Source: an uncultured Eubacteriales bacterium (GTDB lineage Bacteria; Bacillota; Clostridia; Lachnospirales; Lachnospiraceae). From it: a stretch of DNA of 61,964 nucleotides. The notes under the pieces are model-generated. The model worked only from the letters and a program-made list of their open reading frames with translations. It was not told the DNA's origin and made no database searches. Positions 24,186-33,093 of the stretch are shown here, piece by piece. The stretch lies in the NCBI GenBank assembly GCA_900545175.1, contig UQYF01000013.1, forward strand, positions 1 to 61,964. The letters run 5' to 3'. The stretch's first letter is position 1; each line of letters opens with the position of its first letter. Position numbers and translations under genes: made by a program.

Positions 24186-24214
24186 TTGATTAAATTATTA
24201 AAGTGATATACAAT
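24186..24214 (+). promoter_or_regulatory. Promoter of the AGCS symporter
   Basis: TTGATT (24186-24191), 17-bp spacer, TACAAT (24209-24214). No TGGT-N3-ACCA site is seen nearby, and no glycine riboswitch. Confidence 0.6.
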
Positions 24215-24249
24215 CATAATAAAAAATTAAAAACAAGAGAGGATATCAC

Positions 24250-25665
24250 ATGCTACAGGAAATCAACGCAATACTTACATGGCTTGATGACGTTGTCTGG
24301 GGAGTGCCGCTCATGGTGCTCATTTTAGCGGGAGGAATTTATCTGACTGTGAGAATGGGAGTTCTTCAGATAAGAAAGCTTCCGCTTGCACTTAAGTGGA
24401 TGGTTAAGAATGAGGAAGATGGTCACGGAGAGGTGACATCTTTTGGAGCACTATGTACTGCACTATCAGCAACTATCGGAACAGGTAATATCGTGGGTGT
24501 CGCAACAGCGATATGTGCCGGCGGGCCGGGAGCACTTTTCTGGATGGAGGTGGCGGCATTCTTTGGAATGGCTACTAAGTATGCGGAGGGTCTTCTCGCT
24601 GTAAAGTACCGTGTTGTTGATGAGAAACATCATACGCTTGGCGGTCCGTTCTACTATATTGAAAGAGGAATGGGTAAAAAGTGGAAATGGCTGGCGTGTC
24701 TTTTTGCATTTTTTGGTGTGTGCGTAGGCCTTTTTGGCATAGGTACATTTTCACAGGTAAACGGAATCGCATCGGCAGTGAAGAATTTCTTTGACCCTGA
24801 TACGGCTTATGCGGTGACAATACCCGGGATCGGTACATACTCATGGACAGTTGTGACAGCATCTCTTGTACTCAGTGTGTGTGTTGCGCTTGTACTTATT
24901 GGAGGAATTAAGAGAATTGCAAATGTGTCACAGGTTGTAGTGCCTTTTATGGCTGTGATATATGTGGTTTTCAGTGTTATGCTCCTTGTATGCAATGTAA
25001 AGCAGATTCCTGTTGCGTTTGTGACAATAGTTAAAGGAGCATTTAATCCGAGAGCTGTTACGGGCGGAGTTGTGGGAAGCATAATTGTCGCAATGCAGAG
25101 TGGTATTGCGAGAGGTATTTTCTCTAACGAATCAGGACTTGGTTCAGCTCCGATAGCAGCAGCCGCCGCTAAGACAAAGGAGCCTGTAAGACAGGGATTT
25201 GTATCGATGACAGGAACATTTATTGATACAATAATAATATGTACAATGACGGGACTTGCAATCGTTATCACAGGTGCATGGCAGGTTGAAGGCTTAGAGG
25301 GCGTAGCTGTCACAACTTATGCTTTTAACAATGGTATTCCTATTCCACAGGTAATTTCGTCATTCCTTCTTATGATGTGTCTTGTATTTTTTGCATTCAC
25401 AACAATTCTTGGATGGGATTATTATTCGGAGAGATGTCTTGAATATCTGACAGGCGGAAAGATGAAGGTTGTCAAAGTGTACCGCTGGCTGTATATATTG
25501 GCAGTATTTATCGGCCCGTACATGACAGTAAAGGCTGTATGGACTATTGCTGATATTTTTAACGGTCTCATGGCTATTCCTAATATGATAGCGATATTCG
25601 CTCTGAGCGGAGTTGTTATAAAGGAGACGAAGGATTTTTTTAAGAGACATAATGCACAGAAGTGA
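24250..25665 (+). CDS. Alanine or glycine:cation symporter (AGCS family)
   Basis: A 471-residue, roughly 11-TM sodium-coupled importer of alanine or glycine. Family markers: VPLMVLILAGGIYLTVRMG near the start, the ATIGTGNIVGVATAI substrate/Na segment, the GGPFYYIERGMG loop, RGIFSNESGLGSAPIAAAAA, and FTTILGWDYYSERCLEYL. GAGAGGATATCAC gives the ribosome binding site. It lies after the GntR regulator but has its own promoter. Confidence 0.93.
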   Translation: MLQEINAILTWLDDVVWGVPLMVLILAGGIYLTVRMGVLQIRKLPLALKWMVKNEEDGHGEVTSFGALCTALSATIGTGNIVGVATAICAGGPGALFWMEVAAFFGMATKYAEGLLAVKYRVVDEKHHTLGGPFYYIERGMGKKWKWLACLFAFFGVCVGLFGIGTFSQVNGIASAVKNFFDPDTAYAVTIPGIGTYSWTVVTASLVLSVCVALVLIGGIKRIANVSQVVVPFMAVIYVVFSVMLLVCNVKQIPVAFVTIVKGAFNPRAVTGGVVGSIIVAMQSGIARGIFSNESGLGSAPIAAAAAKTKEPVRQGFVSMTGTFIDTIIICTMTGLAIVITGAWQVEGLEGVAVTTYAFNNGIPIPQVISSFLLMMCLVFFAFTTILGWDYYSERCLEYLTGGKMKVVKVYRWLYILAVFIGPYMTVKAVWTIADIFNGLMAIPNMIAIFALSGVVIKETKDFFKRHNAQK

Positions 25666-25700
25666 TATGAATTTGTAAAATATAAATGAGAGCTATCGAT

Positions 25701-25744
25701 TTTATCTTAACAGGAAGCAAAAGCAGATTATGAATATCATTGAT
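25701..25744 (+). repeat. Short dispersed repeat, copy 3
   Basis: TTTATCTTAACAGGAAGCA and following, 35 bases after the AGCS stop. Read in the small-gene frame it gives NRKQKQIMNIIDYDGA then stop, without an ATG. Confidence 0.65.
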
Positions 25745-25818
25745 TATGACGGAGCTTAAAGCAGGTCGGAAAAGATGATATTTTAATGCAGCCAAATGGC
25801 GGACAAATTAATAAAAAT

Positions 25819-25873
25819 ACCCATAAATGCTTTGATTTTTGAGGGAACGTCATTTAGCATTTATGGGTTTTTT
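25819..25873 (+). terminator. Terminator downstream of the AGCS gene
   Basis: ACCCATAAATGC (25819-25830) and GCATTTATGGGT (25857-25868) pair perfectly, then T6. Confidence 0.8.
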
Positions 25874-25940
25874 ATTACTGCAGCCATTACATGGCGTATT
25901 TAATATATGATGCAGCACCCTTTCAGGCTCACATAAAGCT

Positions 25941-26720
25941 CTATCCCTGAAACGGCGGTGCAAATCCGCCGTAATATGAAACAGGCTCATCGTTTAAGCG
26001 AAGATGCGATGTGTCGCCAAGCATCTGACAGCGAAAATATGCAAGTCCGGGAATGCGCTCTTCGGCGGAGAGAACAGTGACTGAGCTTGGAGGAGTAAAA
26101 AATCCCTGCCATAGAGTTACAGGTGATGTGTTTAAAAGATAAGACATGATGCACAGCATGATACCAAGATGGCAGAAGAATACCAAAACAGGTTCATCAT
26201 CAGTGTGGTTAGATATACATTCCTTGGTAGTACCGTTGTATACCATATATCCGCAGCTTGACTGTGTATGTGTCGTGCTATATGCAAGCCCTTCGCGGAC
26301 ATAACCGTATTTTTCAAGAAGTGCATCAAAGCTTTGGCATACATTGTCGTAAGCTTCTTTTACATTACCGCTTTTCATCACAGGTGTGTCAAGCCAGCGG
26401 TCTGCATCAAGCAGTTCTGGGTATCTGTTAAGATACTCAGGCATGAAATCCCATGGAATTGTTTTGCCATCAGGACGTCCCTCTGACGATACAGGAATGC
26501 GGAATTCCTGCAGCCAGTCATATATTGTTGCGGTTCGTCCATGGCAGGCAAGAGTAGGTTCGCTTGTCTTTATGGCTCTTCCGAGCGGAGAACAAAAGAA
26601 ATCTGTCACATGCCATGCGGCGGTGCGCTTTGCAAGAAGTCCGGCTTCGTAAAAGCCTTTTTCTGTTAAGGAGTCGATACTGTAGTCAGGTTCGGCGTGT
26701 CTTATAAATATTAGCTTCAT
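25941..26720 (-). CDS. Histidine phosphatase-family protein
   Basis: A 259-residue member of the phosphoglycerate-mutase-like superfamily. The N terminus MKLIFIRHAEPDYSIDSLTE has the RHG-type motif with catalytic His as RHAEP, then LTEKGFYEAGLLA and FCSPLGRAIKTSEPTL; a second catalytic His is in VLVFFCHLGIML. The family removes phosphate from small molecules or proteins; the substrate is unknown. The C-terminal half is longer than in typical 200-residue members. Start is 26720 or 26735; the only good purine tract (AAAGGA) is at the second, so translation efficiency is uncertain. Confidence 0.8.
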   Translation of the reverse strand: MKLIFIRHAEPDYSIDSLTEKGFYEAGLLAKRTAAWHVTDFFCSPLGRAIKTSEPTLACHGRTATIYDWLQEFRIPVSSEGRPDGKTIPWDFMPEYLNRYPELLDADRWLDTPVMKSGNVKEAYDNVCQSFDALLEKYGYVREGLAYSTTHTQSSCGYMVYNGTTKECISNHTDDEPVLVFFCHLGIMLCIMSYLLNTSPVTLWQGFFTPPSSVTVLSAEERIPGLAYFRCQMLGDTSHLRLNDEPVSYYGGFAPPFQG

Positions 26721-26836
26721 GATATTTTGCAGCATCCTTTCTTAGATTTTACTGTATTTGCTGATTGAAGAAATGAAATTACAGCTAAATTACATTAATT
26801 ATAAATATTATATAGGCTGTAGTCGGAAATCTCAAC

Positions 26837-26865
26837 TTGATTTTCGAACGCATAAAGGTTAGTAT
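26837..26865 (+). promoter_or_regulatory. Promoter of the BIG2-like membrane protein gene
   Basis: TTGATT (26837-26842), 17-bp spacer, TAGTAT (26860-26865). Confidence 0.6.
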
Positions 26866-26925
26866 ATAAATGCAGTCTTCATATTTAAGTATCATATATG
26901 GGCTGTGACTATGCGGAGGGTGTAT

Positions 26926-28194
26926 ATGGCAGGGACAGAAAAGAATAACGATTTGAAAAATAAAGATAACAGATATAGAGATATTTATGCAGATAAAGGC
27001 AGATATGGCAGTAATCTGCAGGATATGTTAAGAGAATCCGCAAACAGTGCCGGCAATGTCGGTAAAACTGCGAGTAAGAGTAAAAAAGGAAATAAAAAAA
27101 GCAATAAAAATAGGAGCAATAAAAAAAGAACCAAGAAAAAGAATGGAATGTTAGGACCTCTTATAGGGTTACTGTTTGGCTCGGGAACGGTGGCAATTCT
27201 GCTCTTAATTGTATTGCTTGTTGAATTTGTGGGAAAGTCCGGAAGTTCTAATGCAGGTTACGATGTTAATGGCAGTTCGGGAAAGCATTATGACGCGGAT
27301 GAGGAATATATCAATATTGACGCTGATTCATTCATGGGATATGTCGGACAGTCTTATACATTGTCACTCTCGGCGAACCCTGTTGAGCTTGTCGAGTCGG
27401 TTGTATGGTCAAGCAGCAATGAGGATGCGGTTATCGTGGATGAAAAAGGCAATGTAGTGCTTGTAGGAGTAGGTGTGGCAGCAATTACAGCTACGTCCGG
27501 AGAGTATTCATCAGCTATAGCTATCGAAGTTGTGAAGGATGCCTCATCTAAGGGAGACATGGGATTTGACACGATCGGTCAGAATAAACCACGGAATGAA
27601 GATGATAATGTATATGAGGAGAGCGGACAGACAACGGACAGCGATATGACACAGAGTGGTGCCCAAGATAATGGACAGGTGAGCGTACCGGATGCAGGCA
27701 GTAATGCGGACGGAAGCAATACATGGAATACCGGTTCAGATGCAGATGCGGTACCGGACAACACTCAGGAAAGCACACAGCAGCCATCGGTAAATGAAGA
27801 GACGACACAGCAGGAGACAGAGACAGAATTTATACCTCCTACTACTCAGCCGGCAGAAGCGATAGATACTGAGCAGATGTTTTCAGTGCTTTCAGGCTCA
27901 GGTTTTTCACAATATCTGCCAAATGCTGCTATATATGAAGTTGATGGGGAATACTATGGAGAAGTGATAGTTCAGTCTGACAGCGTACATATATACATTA
28001 AACAGCGTTCATCCGACTTTGATATGGCAGTAAGAGGCGCACTAGCTTATCTGCTCCCGGATACATCTGAATCTGTGTGGAATGTATATACAACTCTTTC
28101 AAAGGATAAGACTATTAACAGCGATGGACGTAAGGTGCGATTTGTAATGCCAGCCACCAATGCTCATTCACAGATTATAGTTTACAATCCTTAG
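26926..28194 (+). CDS. Membrane-anchored surface protein with Ig-like (BIG2) domain
   Basis: A 422-residue type II membrane protein. A Lys/Asn-rich cytoplasmic N terminus (~1-80) precedes one TM helix (LLFGSGTVAILLLIVLLVEF). Outside follows a BIG2-like domain (SLSANPVELVESVVWSSSN, then VDEKGNVVLVGVGVAAITA), a Ser/Thr/Gln/Glu-rich linker of about 100 residues, and an unrecognised C-terminal domain of ~100 residues (EQMFSVLSGSGFSQYLPNAA onward). ATG 26926 follows CGGAGGG. It probably binds the cell wall or its polymers; this role is inferred from architecture and from the surface-polysaccharide neighbours. Confidence 0.75.
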   Translation: MAGTEKNNDLKNKDNRYRDIYADKGRYGSNLQDMLRESANSAGNVGKTASKSKKGNKKSNKNRSNKKRTKKKNGMLGPLIGLLFGSGTVAILLLIVLLVEFVGKSGSSNAGYDVNGSSGKHYDADEEYINIDADSFMGYVGQSYTLSLSANPVELVESVVWSSSNEDAVIVDEKGNVVLVGVGVAAITATSGEYSSAIAIEVVKDASSKGDMGFDTIGQNKPRNEDDNVYEESGQTTDSDMTQSGAQDNGQVSVPDAGSNADGSNTWNTGSDADAVPDNTQESTQQPSVNEETTQQETETEFIPPTTQPAEAIDTEQMFSVLSGSGFSQYLPNAAIYEVDGEYYGEVIVQSDSVHIYIKQRSSDFDMAVRGALAYLLPDTSESVWNVYTTLSKDKTINSDGRKVRFVMPATNAHSQIIVYNP

Positions 28195-28464
28195 AAAAAT
28201 ATATATAATAAGCCTGTTAAGTTGATAAGTGCGTGGCTGCTTGCAGACAAAGACACTTATCAATTTAACGGGCAAACAGATATGAGCAAGATAATAGTTC
28301 GATTGTGTCGAACTATTGAGATTGCGAATAGCTGTTAGAATTTTCGAGAGTGCAAAGCACGGAGAAAATTCTATTATTATAGCGAGCGGCGAAATTATCG
28401 AATGCATGAAGTGCATGAGATGATAAGCCTGTTAAGCTGATAGTGGGATATTTAAGGAGATAAC
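28195..28464 (+). promoter_or_regulatory. Structured leader with four hairpins and a duplicated arm
   Basis: This 270-base gap has no gene. It holds H1 (28212-28231 with 28254-28273), H2 (28293-28302 with 28308-28317), H3 (28337-28345 with 28364-28372, inner GTGC/GCAC) and H4 (28395-28426). A second copy of the left arm of H1 (GCCTGTTAAGCTGATAG, 28427-28443) stands right before the ribosome binding site of the next gene and could compete for the right arm. It matches no riboswitch class I know. Confidence 0.5.
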
Positions 28465-28884
28465 ATGGTTAATAAGCGTAAAGTAAGGCTTATGGCACGA
28501 ACTGCCATGTATGAAAAGCATGAAGGCAAAAAAGAATTAAAAAATGTTATGTATTACCGGAATGACTATATAGGCATGCATATGCTGTTTGCCGGCATAG
28601 GCATAACAGGTGGATATCTTTTGACACTTGTGCTTATATGCATGTACAAGTTTGAATACATTGTGAACAATTTGACGAAGATTGATTATAGAAAGCTTGG
28701 CAGCACTCTTATAGTGACTTATGTTTTAATGCTTATAGCAGCGCAGGTCATAGCATATTTTATATTTTCGATGCGTTATAATGAATATGAGGATGGCAGG
28801 AGAATGTATATCAACCGCCTCAAAAAGATAGATAAGCTGAGCCGTGAAGAGAAAAAAGAAAGGGTCGATGGAGAGAGAGAATGA
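28465..28884 (+). CDS. Two-TM membrane protein, unknown function
   Basis: A 139-residue protein with a basic N terminus and two TM helices (MLFAGIGITGGYLLTLVLIC and LIVTYVLMLIAAQVIAYFIF), then a charged C-terminal helix (INRLKKIDKLSREEKKERVD). I recognise no family. AAGGAGA lies five bases before ATG 28465. Its stop overlaps the next start by four bases (ATGA), so the two membrane proteins are coupled and may form a complex. First gene of the cda operon. Confidence 0.65.
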   Translation: MVNKRKVRLMARTAMYEKHEGKKELKNVMYYRNDYIGMHMLFAGIGITGGYLLTLVLICMYKFEYIVNNLTKIDYRKLGSTLIVTYVLMLIAAQVIAYFIFSMRYNEYEDGRRMYINRLKKIDKLSREEKKERVDGERE

Positions 28885-29951
28885 TGACGGAACTGTTAAA
28901 AATCAAGGATTTTTTGCAACGGTTGTATGAAAAATATGACATGTTGATAAGCCGTGTGATAAGATTTGCTGCAGCATTTGTGGCATTCATGCTTATAAGA
29001 GGAATGACAGGCTATAACCAGCTGGCTTCAAATGTTTTGATACTTATTTTAATTTCTGCTGTATGCGCCTTTCTTCCTACAGGAGTGACAGTGCTTTCAG
29101 GGTGTGCATTGATAATCTTGCAGTTATACGAAATTTCGGTGGAATTTGCACTGATAACACTCGCAGTATTATTGATACTCCTGATGGTGTACTATGTGTT
29201 TGCACCTAAGACCGGATGGGTTCTTTTGCTCACACCGGTTTTGTTCATGCTGCATATACCTTATGCAGTTCCTGTTATTGTCGGGCTTACAGTCGGAATT
29301 TCGGGAATTGTGCCGGCTTTTTTTGGAACTTATCTGTATTTCTGCCTGTATTTTTGCAAAGAGTTTACGGCATCCGCATCCATGTTCGGAGATGGGGATC
29401 TGGTGCAGAAGATTGTATTTATTATGGATAATACGATAATGAACAAGGAAATGCTTGTGATGGGGATTGTATTCGCGGCTGCGACAGTGCTTGTTTTCAT
29501 TATAAAGAGCTTTTCCATAGACCATTCAAGGACAATCGCAGTCGTGACAGGAAGTGTTGTTGAGGCTGTGCTTGTTATTATGTCACATGTTATGATGAAT
29601 CTGACATTTAATATGTTATGGCTTATCATAGGCTGTGCTGTATCTGTTGCAATAGGGCTGGCACTTAATTTCTTCATACTTTCAGTAGATTATTCGAGGA
29701 CTGAAAGAGTCCAGTTCGAGGACGATGATTATTATTACTATGTTAAGGCTGTACCTAAGTTTAACATGGCTGTAACTGACATTAAGATTAAGAAGATTAA
29801 CAGCAGAGCTGATGAGAAACCAAAGAATTATAATTTACATGATACTTATGGTGCTGATAATTATGGAACTAATGATGCAGCCGAGCCGGAGGATATAAAA
29901 CGCCGTAAGGCATATGAACAGGATATGCTTAATCTTGAGGATGAGGAATAA
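28881..29951 (+). CDS. Polytopic membrane protein upstream of cdaA, unknown function
   Basis: A 356-residue protein with about eight TM helices up to residue 270 (AAAFVAFMLIRGMTGYNQLA; VILILISAVCAFLPTG-like VLILILISAVCAFLPTGVTV; LLITPVLFML-type helices). The C-terminal ~85 residues are cytoplasmic and acidic, ending KRRKAYEQDMLNLEDEE. I recognise no characterised family. ATG 28881 or 28884 starts it. The 20-base gap to cdaA and the ATGA coupling to the previous gene place all four in one operon; a role near c-di-AMP signalling is a guess from context. Confidence 0.65.
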   Translation: MMTELLKIKDFLQRLYEKYDMLISRVIRFAAAFVAFMLIRGMTGYNQLASNVLILILISAVCAFLPTGVTVLSGCALIILQLYEISVEFALITLAVLLILLMVYYVFAPKTGWVLLLTPVLFMLHIPYAVPVIVGLTVGISGIVPAFFGTYLYFCLYFCKEFTASASMFGDGDLVQKIVFIMDNTIMNKEMLVMGIVFAAATVLVFIIKSFSIDHSRTIAVVTGSVVEAVLVIMSHVMMNLTFNMLWLIIGCAVSVAIGLALNFFILSVDYSRTERVQFEDDDYYYYVKAVPKFNMAVTDIKIKKINSRADEKPKNYNLHDTYGADNYGTNDAAEPEDIKRRKAYEQDMLNLEDEE

Positions 29952-29971
29952 GATAAGAAGGAAGTGAAAGC

Positions 29972-30856
29972 ATGAGTGCAGTTACTAATTTTTTGGGAGA
30001 TTTTCTGAATAATATATACAGGCCGAGTGTTGAATTTTCAGATATTGCTGAGATTATAATCATCGCATTCTTTCTGTATCATATCATATTGTGGATGAAA
30101 AACAGCAGGGCTTGGACTCTGTTAAAAGGTATTCTTGTAATTATAATTTTTGCACTTATCGCTTATGTTTGTAAATTTACAACGATTCTATGGATTGCCG
30201 GAAAGACAATAAATGTGGCATTGATAGCTGTTGTTGTCATTTTTCAGCCGGAGCTTAGAAAGGCACTTGAGCAGCTTGGAAACAAAAAATATCTCGCCGG
30301 TCTTTTGCAGTTTGACGATTTCAGGGATAAGAAGGATCAGTTTTGCGAGAAGACGATAAATGAGCTTGTAAAGGCTTCGTATGAGATGGCGAAGCAGAAG
30401 ACAGGTGCTCTTATTGTAATTGAACAGAATATCAATCTTGGAGATTACATTAAGACGGGAATTGATATTGATGCTTATGTAAGTAATCAGCTCCTTATAA
30501 ATATTTTCGAACACAACACACCACTGCATGATGGCGCAGTTATTATAAGAGGCAACAGAATTGTGTCGGCAACCTGTTATCTGCCATTGTCGGACAATAT
30601 GGACATGAGCAAGGAGTTAGGAACGAGGCACCGCGCAGGAGCAGGAATAAGCGAAGCTACAGACGCATTTGTAATTATTGTCTCAGAGGAGACAGGAAAG
30701 GTTTCAATCGCACACAACGGACAGCTGGTGCGAAATGTTGATGGGGAATATCTTAAAAACAAGCTTGAGCTTCTGAAGATAGGAAATCTTGAAAGCGGAA
30801 AACGTATCAAGATATGGAAGAGGGGAGGCAAGTCTGATGAAGAAAATAATATTTAA
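29972..30856 (+). CDS. cdaA: Diadenylate cyclase CdaA
   Basis: A 294-residue membrane enzyme that joins two ATP into c-di-AMP. Three N-terminal TM helices (IAEIIIIAFFLYHIILWM, LLKGILVIIIFALIAYVC, WIAGKTINVALIAVVVIF) lead to a DisA_N domain with the DGA motif at Asp187 (LHDGAVII) and the RHR motif at 219-221 (GTRHRAG). c-di-AMP controls potassium and osmolyte balance and cell-wall homeostasis. AAGGAAGTGAAAGC precedes the ATG. The end overlaps cdaR by 20 bases. The usual third partner glmM does not follow. Confidence 0.95.
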   Translation: MSAVTNFLGDFLNNIYRPSVEFSDIAEIIIIAFFLYHIILWMKNSRAWTLLKGILVIIIFALIAYVCKFTTILWIAGKTINVALIAVVVIFQPELRKALEQLGNKKYLAGLLQFDDFRDKKDQFCEKTINELVKASYEMAKQKTGALIVIEQNINLGDYIKTGIDIDAYVSNQLLINIFEHNTPLHDGAVIIRGNRIVSATCYLPLSDNMDMSKELGTRHRAGAGISEATDAFVIIVSEETGKVSIAHNGQLVRNVDGEYLKNKLELLKIGNLESGKRIKIWKRGGKSDEENNI

Positions 30857-32117
30857 CAATATAGGACTTAAAATACTTGCCCTTTTGATTGCAATTCTTG
30901 TATGGTGGGTTGTTATGAATATTGATGACCCGCTTGTAAAAAAGACAATAACAGGAATCAATGTTGAACTTAGAAATGATGATGACCTTACAGATAAGGG
31001 ATATATTTATGAAGTGGAATCAGGCAGCTTAATAGCAATCACTGTCTGGGCACCTGAGAGTGTTGCAAAGGATTTAAAATCCTCGGATTTTGTCGCGTAT
31101 GCTGATTTAAGTCAGCTAAGCCCTCTTACAGACACTGCCAATATAACAATAGAATGCATCAAATCTGATGTAAAGAGCGATATAAAAGAGATTACATCCA
31201 AGGTTCAGGTCGTAAAGCTGAGCATTGATAATAAAGAGACAGCAGAGATTCCTGTCACTGTGAATGTGACCGGTACACCGGCAGAAAATTATGTTACAGG
31301 AGACATATCTATATCACAAAATAAGATTGATATAACCGGTGCCGCAAGTGTTGTGGAGAAGATTGTGCGCGCAGAAATCAAATACGATGTTTCAAATATG
31401 ATGCAGTCTGTGAACGAGATGGTTACGCCGGTGTTCTATGACGAGGACGGAAATGTAATCGATACAAGCGCAATACAGCTTAGCAGGAACAGCCTGCGTC
31501 TTAGTGTTGCAATCAACCCTACCAAGTGGGTGAGTGTAACGATAAATCCTACAGTCACAACAGCTGAAGATTATAAGATGATGGGCTATACCCAGAACTT
31601 TGACCACGTTAAGATTGCAGGTTCAAGTGAGAGCCTTGCAAATATCACATCGATTGACCTTCCGAGTGATGCCATTGAGCTTGAAGATATAACAGAGAGT
31701 CAGGACTGTGTTGTAAATCTCAATAATTATCTGAAGGCGAGCTATACTATTGTATCAGGTACGGCTGAGCTTGTGGTGCATATAGATGTTGAGCCGTTAG
31801 TTACAAAGAGCTATATTATACGGAGAAATGGCATTGCAATAAATAATCTTGCAGATGGACTCGAAGCGAAGATAGAGGACAGCTATATCGAAGTAAAGAT
31901 TAAAGCGACACAGGATGTTCACGACAGCTTCAATATGGATGTACTCAATACCAATATTGACTTAAAGGATTATGTGCCTGGTGAATATGAAGTCAAGGTT
32001 GTGATGTCTGAGGATGAGAATAATTACATTATTGCGGAGAATGTCAGTGTCAAGGTTGTGGTAACCGGCGATGATGAAACTCAGGAAGAGACTGAAACCC
32101 AGACAAAAGTCCATTAA
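30837..32117 (+). CDS. cdaR: CdaA regulatory protein CdaR (YbbR repeats)
   Basis: A 426-residue, membrane-anchored extracytoplasmic protein. A single N-terminal TM helix (GLKILALLIAILVWWVVMNI) is followed by about four YbbR repeats of ~80 residues (for example KTITGINVELRN, ETAEIPVTVNVTGTPAENY, YIVSGTAELVVHIDVE-like TIVSGTAELVVHIDVEPL). It binds and modulates CdaA from outside. ATG 30837 lies inside the end of cdaA with GGGGAGG upstream; the frame opens earlier at 30789 but that part is cdaA coding. Confidence 0.92.
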   Translation: MKKIIFNNIGLKILALLIAILVWWVVMNIDDPLVKKTITGINVELRNDDDLTDKGYIYEVESGSLIAITVWAPESVAKDLKSSDFVAYADLSQLSPLTDTANITIECIKSDVKSDIKEITSKVQVVKLSIDNKETAEIPVTVNVTGTPAENYVTGDISISQNKIDITGAASVVEKIVRAEIKYDVSNMMQSVNEMVTPVFYDEDGNVIDTSAIQLSRNSLRLSVAINPTKWVSVTINPTVTTAEDYKMMGYTQNFDHVKIAGSSESLANITSIDLPSDAIELEDITESQDCVVNLNNYLKASYTIVSGTAELVVHIDVEPLVTKSYIIRRNGIAINNLADGLEAKIEDSYIEVKIKATQDVHDSFNMDVLNTNIDLKDYVPGEYEVKVVMSEDENNYIIAENVSVKVVVTGDDETQEETETQTKVH

Positions 32118-32169
32118 TCAGATTTACGCAGAATATTTATTCAATTCATGAAAGATTCAGAGTTTAGAA

Positions 32170-33093
32170 ATGAAGAAGCCTATTATTGATGTTATTATTC
32201 CTGTGTGTCATCCGGATGAGAAGTATGCACGTCTTTTAAAAATGTTAGAAAAACAGTCTGTGCATGTCAATCATGTGTATGTCATAAATACAGGTAAAGA
32301 ATATTATAATGAAAAACAGTTTGAATATAGTGGAGAAATAAGTGTACGTCATATTAAGGAAGACGAATTCGATCACGGACGCACAAGACATGAAGGGATT
32401 ATGCAGTCACATGCCGACTACTGCCTGCTTATGACTCAGGATGCTGTACCGGCTGACGCATACCTTGTGGAGAAGCTGTTAGACAGCTTTGCCGTGGCAG
32501 ATGTCGCTGTGGCATATGCAAGGCAGCTTCCGGATGATAATTGCAGAATCATAGAGAGACTTGGCAGAGGATTCAATTATCCTGAGGAAAGCCGTATAAA
32601 GTACAAGGATGACATTGAAAAAATAGGTGTAAAAGCAATTTTTTGTTCAGATGTATGTGCGATGTATGACAGGCGCAGATACATTGAACAGGGTGGTTTT
32701 ATACAAAAAACCATTTTTAATGAAGATATGATAATGGCATACAGGTTTTTGATGACCGGATATGGGGTATATTATAAGGCAGACGCATGTGTAGTGCATT
32801 CACATAACTATTCTAATATGCAGCAGTTTCATAGAAATTTTGACCTTGGCGTATCTCAGGCAGACAATCAGGATGTGTTCGGGAATATCTCGTCTGAGAG
32901 TGAAGGGATGAAATATATAAGGCAAATGACTTCATTGCTGGTGAAAAAACATGCGGCATATTATATACCATATTTCTATATAAATAGTGCTTTTAGACTT
33001 GCTGGATATAAGCTTGGCAGGGCGTATCGCAGACTGCCGGAGAGAATCGTTATGGCATGCACAATGAATCGGAACTATTGGAGGCAGCTGTGA
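32170..33093 (+). CDS. Rhamnosyltransferase-like family 2 glycosyltransferase
   Basis: A 307-residue cytoplasmic GT-A enzyme. The N terminus IIDVIIPVCHPDEKYARLL opens the fold, with EFDHGRTRHEGI, MTQDAVPAD (the DxD-equivalent acidic pair as QDA) and FNEDMIMAYRFL. This wording, EFDHGxTRN/H, is typical of rhamnosyltransferases of the RfbF group, using dTDP-L-rhamnose made by rfbABCD further along. It overlaps the next gene by four bases (GTGA). First glycosyltransferase of the locus; probably an early acceptor-adding step. Confidence 0.85.
   Translation: MKKPIIDVIIPVCHPDEKYARLLKMLEKQSVHVNHVYVINTGKEYYNEKQFEYSGEISVRHIKEDEFDHGRTRHEGIMQSHADYCLLMTQDAVPADAYLVEKLLDSFAVADVAVAYARQLPDDNCRIIERLGRGFNYPEESRIKYKDDIEKIGVKAIFCSDVCAMYDRRRYIEQGGFIQKTIFNEDMIMAYRFLMTGYGVYYKADACVVHSHNYSNMQQFHRNFDLGVSQADNQDVFGNISSESEGMKYIRQMTSLLVKKHAAYYIPYFYINSAFRLAGYKLGRAYRRLPERIVMACTMNRNYWRQL

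Noticed and set aside
24082..24249. Glycine riboswitch in front of the AGCS symporter
   Set aside because: I looked for the conserved GGAGAG and CACCG-type aptamer blocks and did not find them; only a promoter and the receiver fragment are there.
26736..26836. Promoter for the minus-strand histidine phosphatase gene
   Set aside because: Only weak -10-like matches without a -35 at proper spacing were found.
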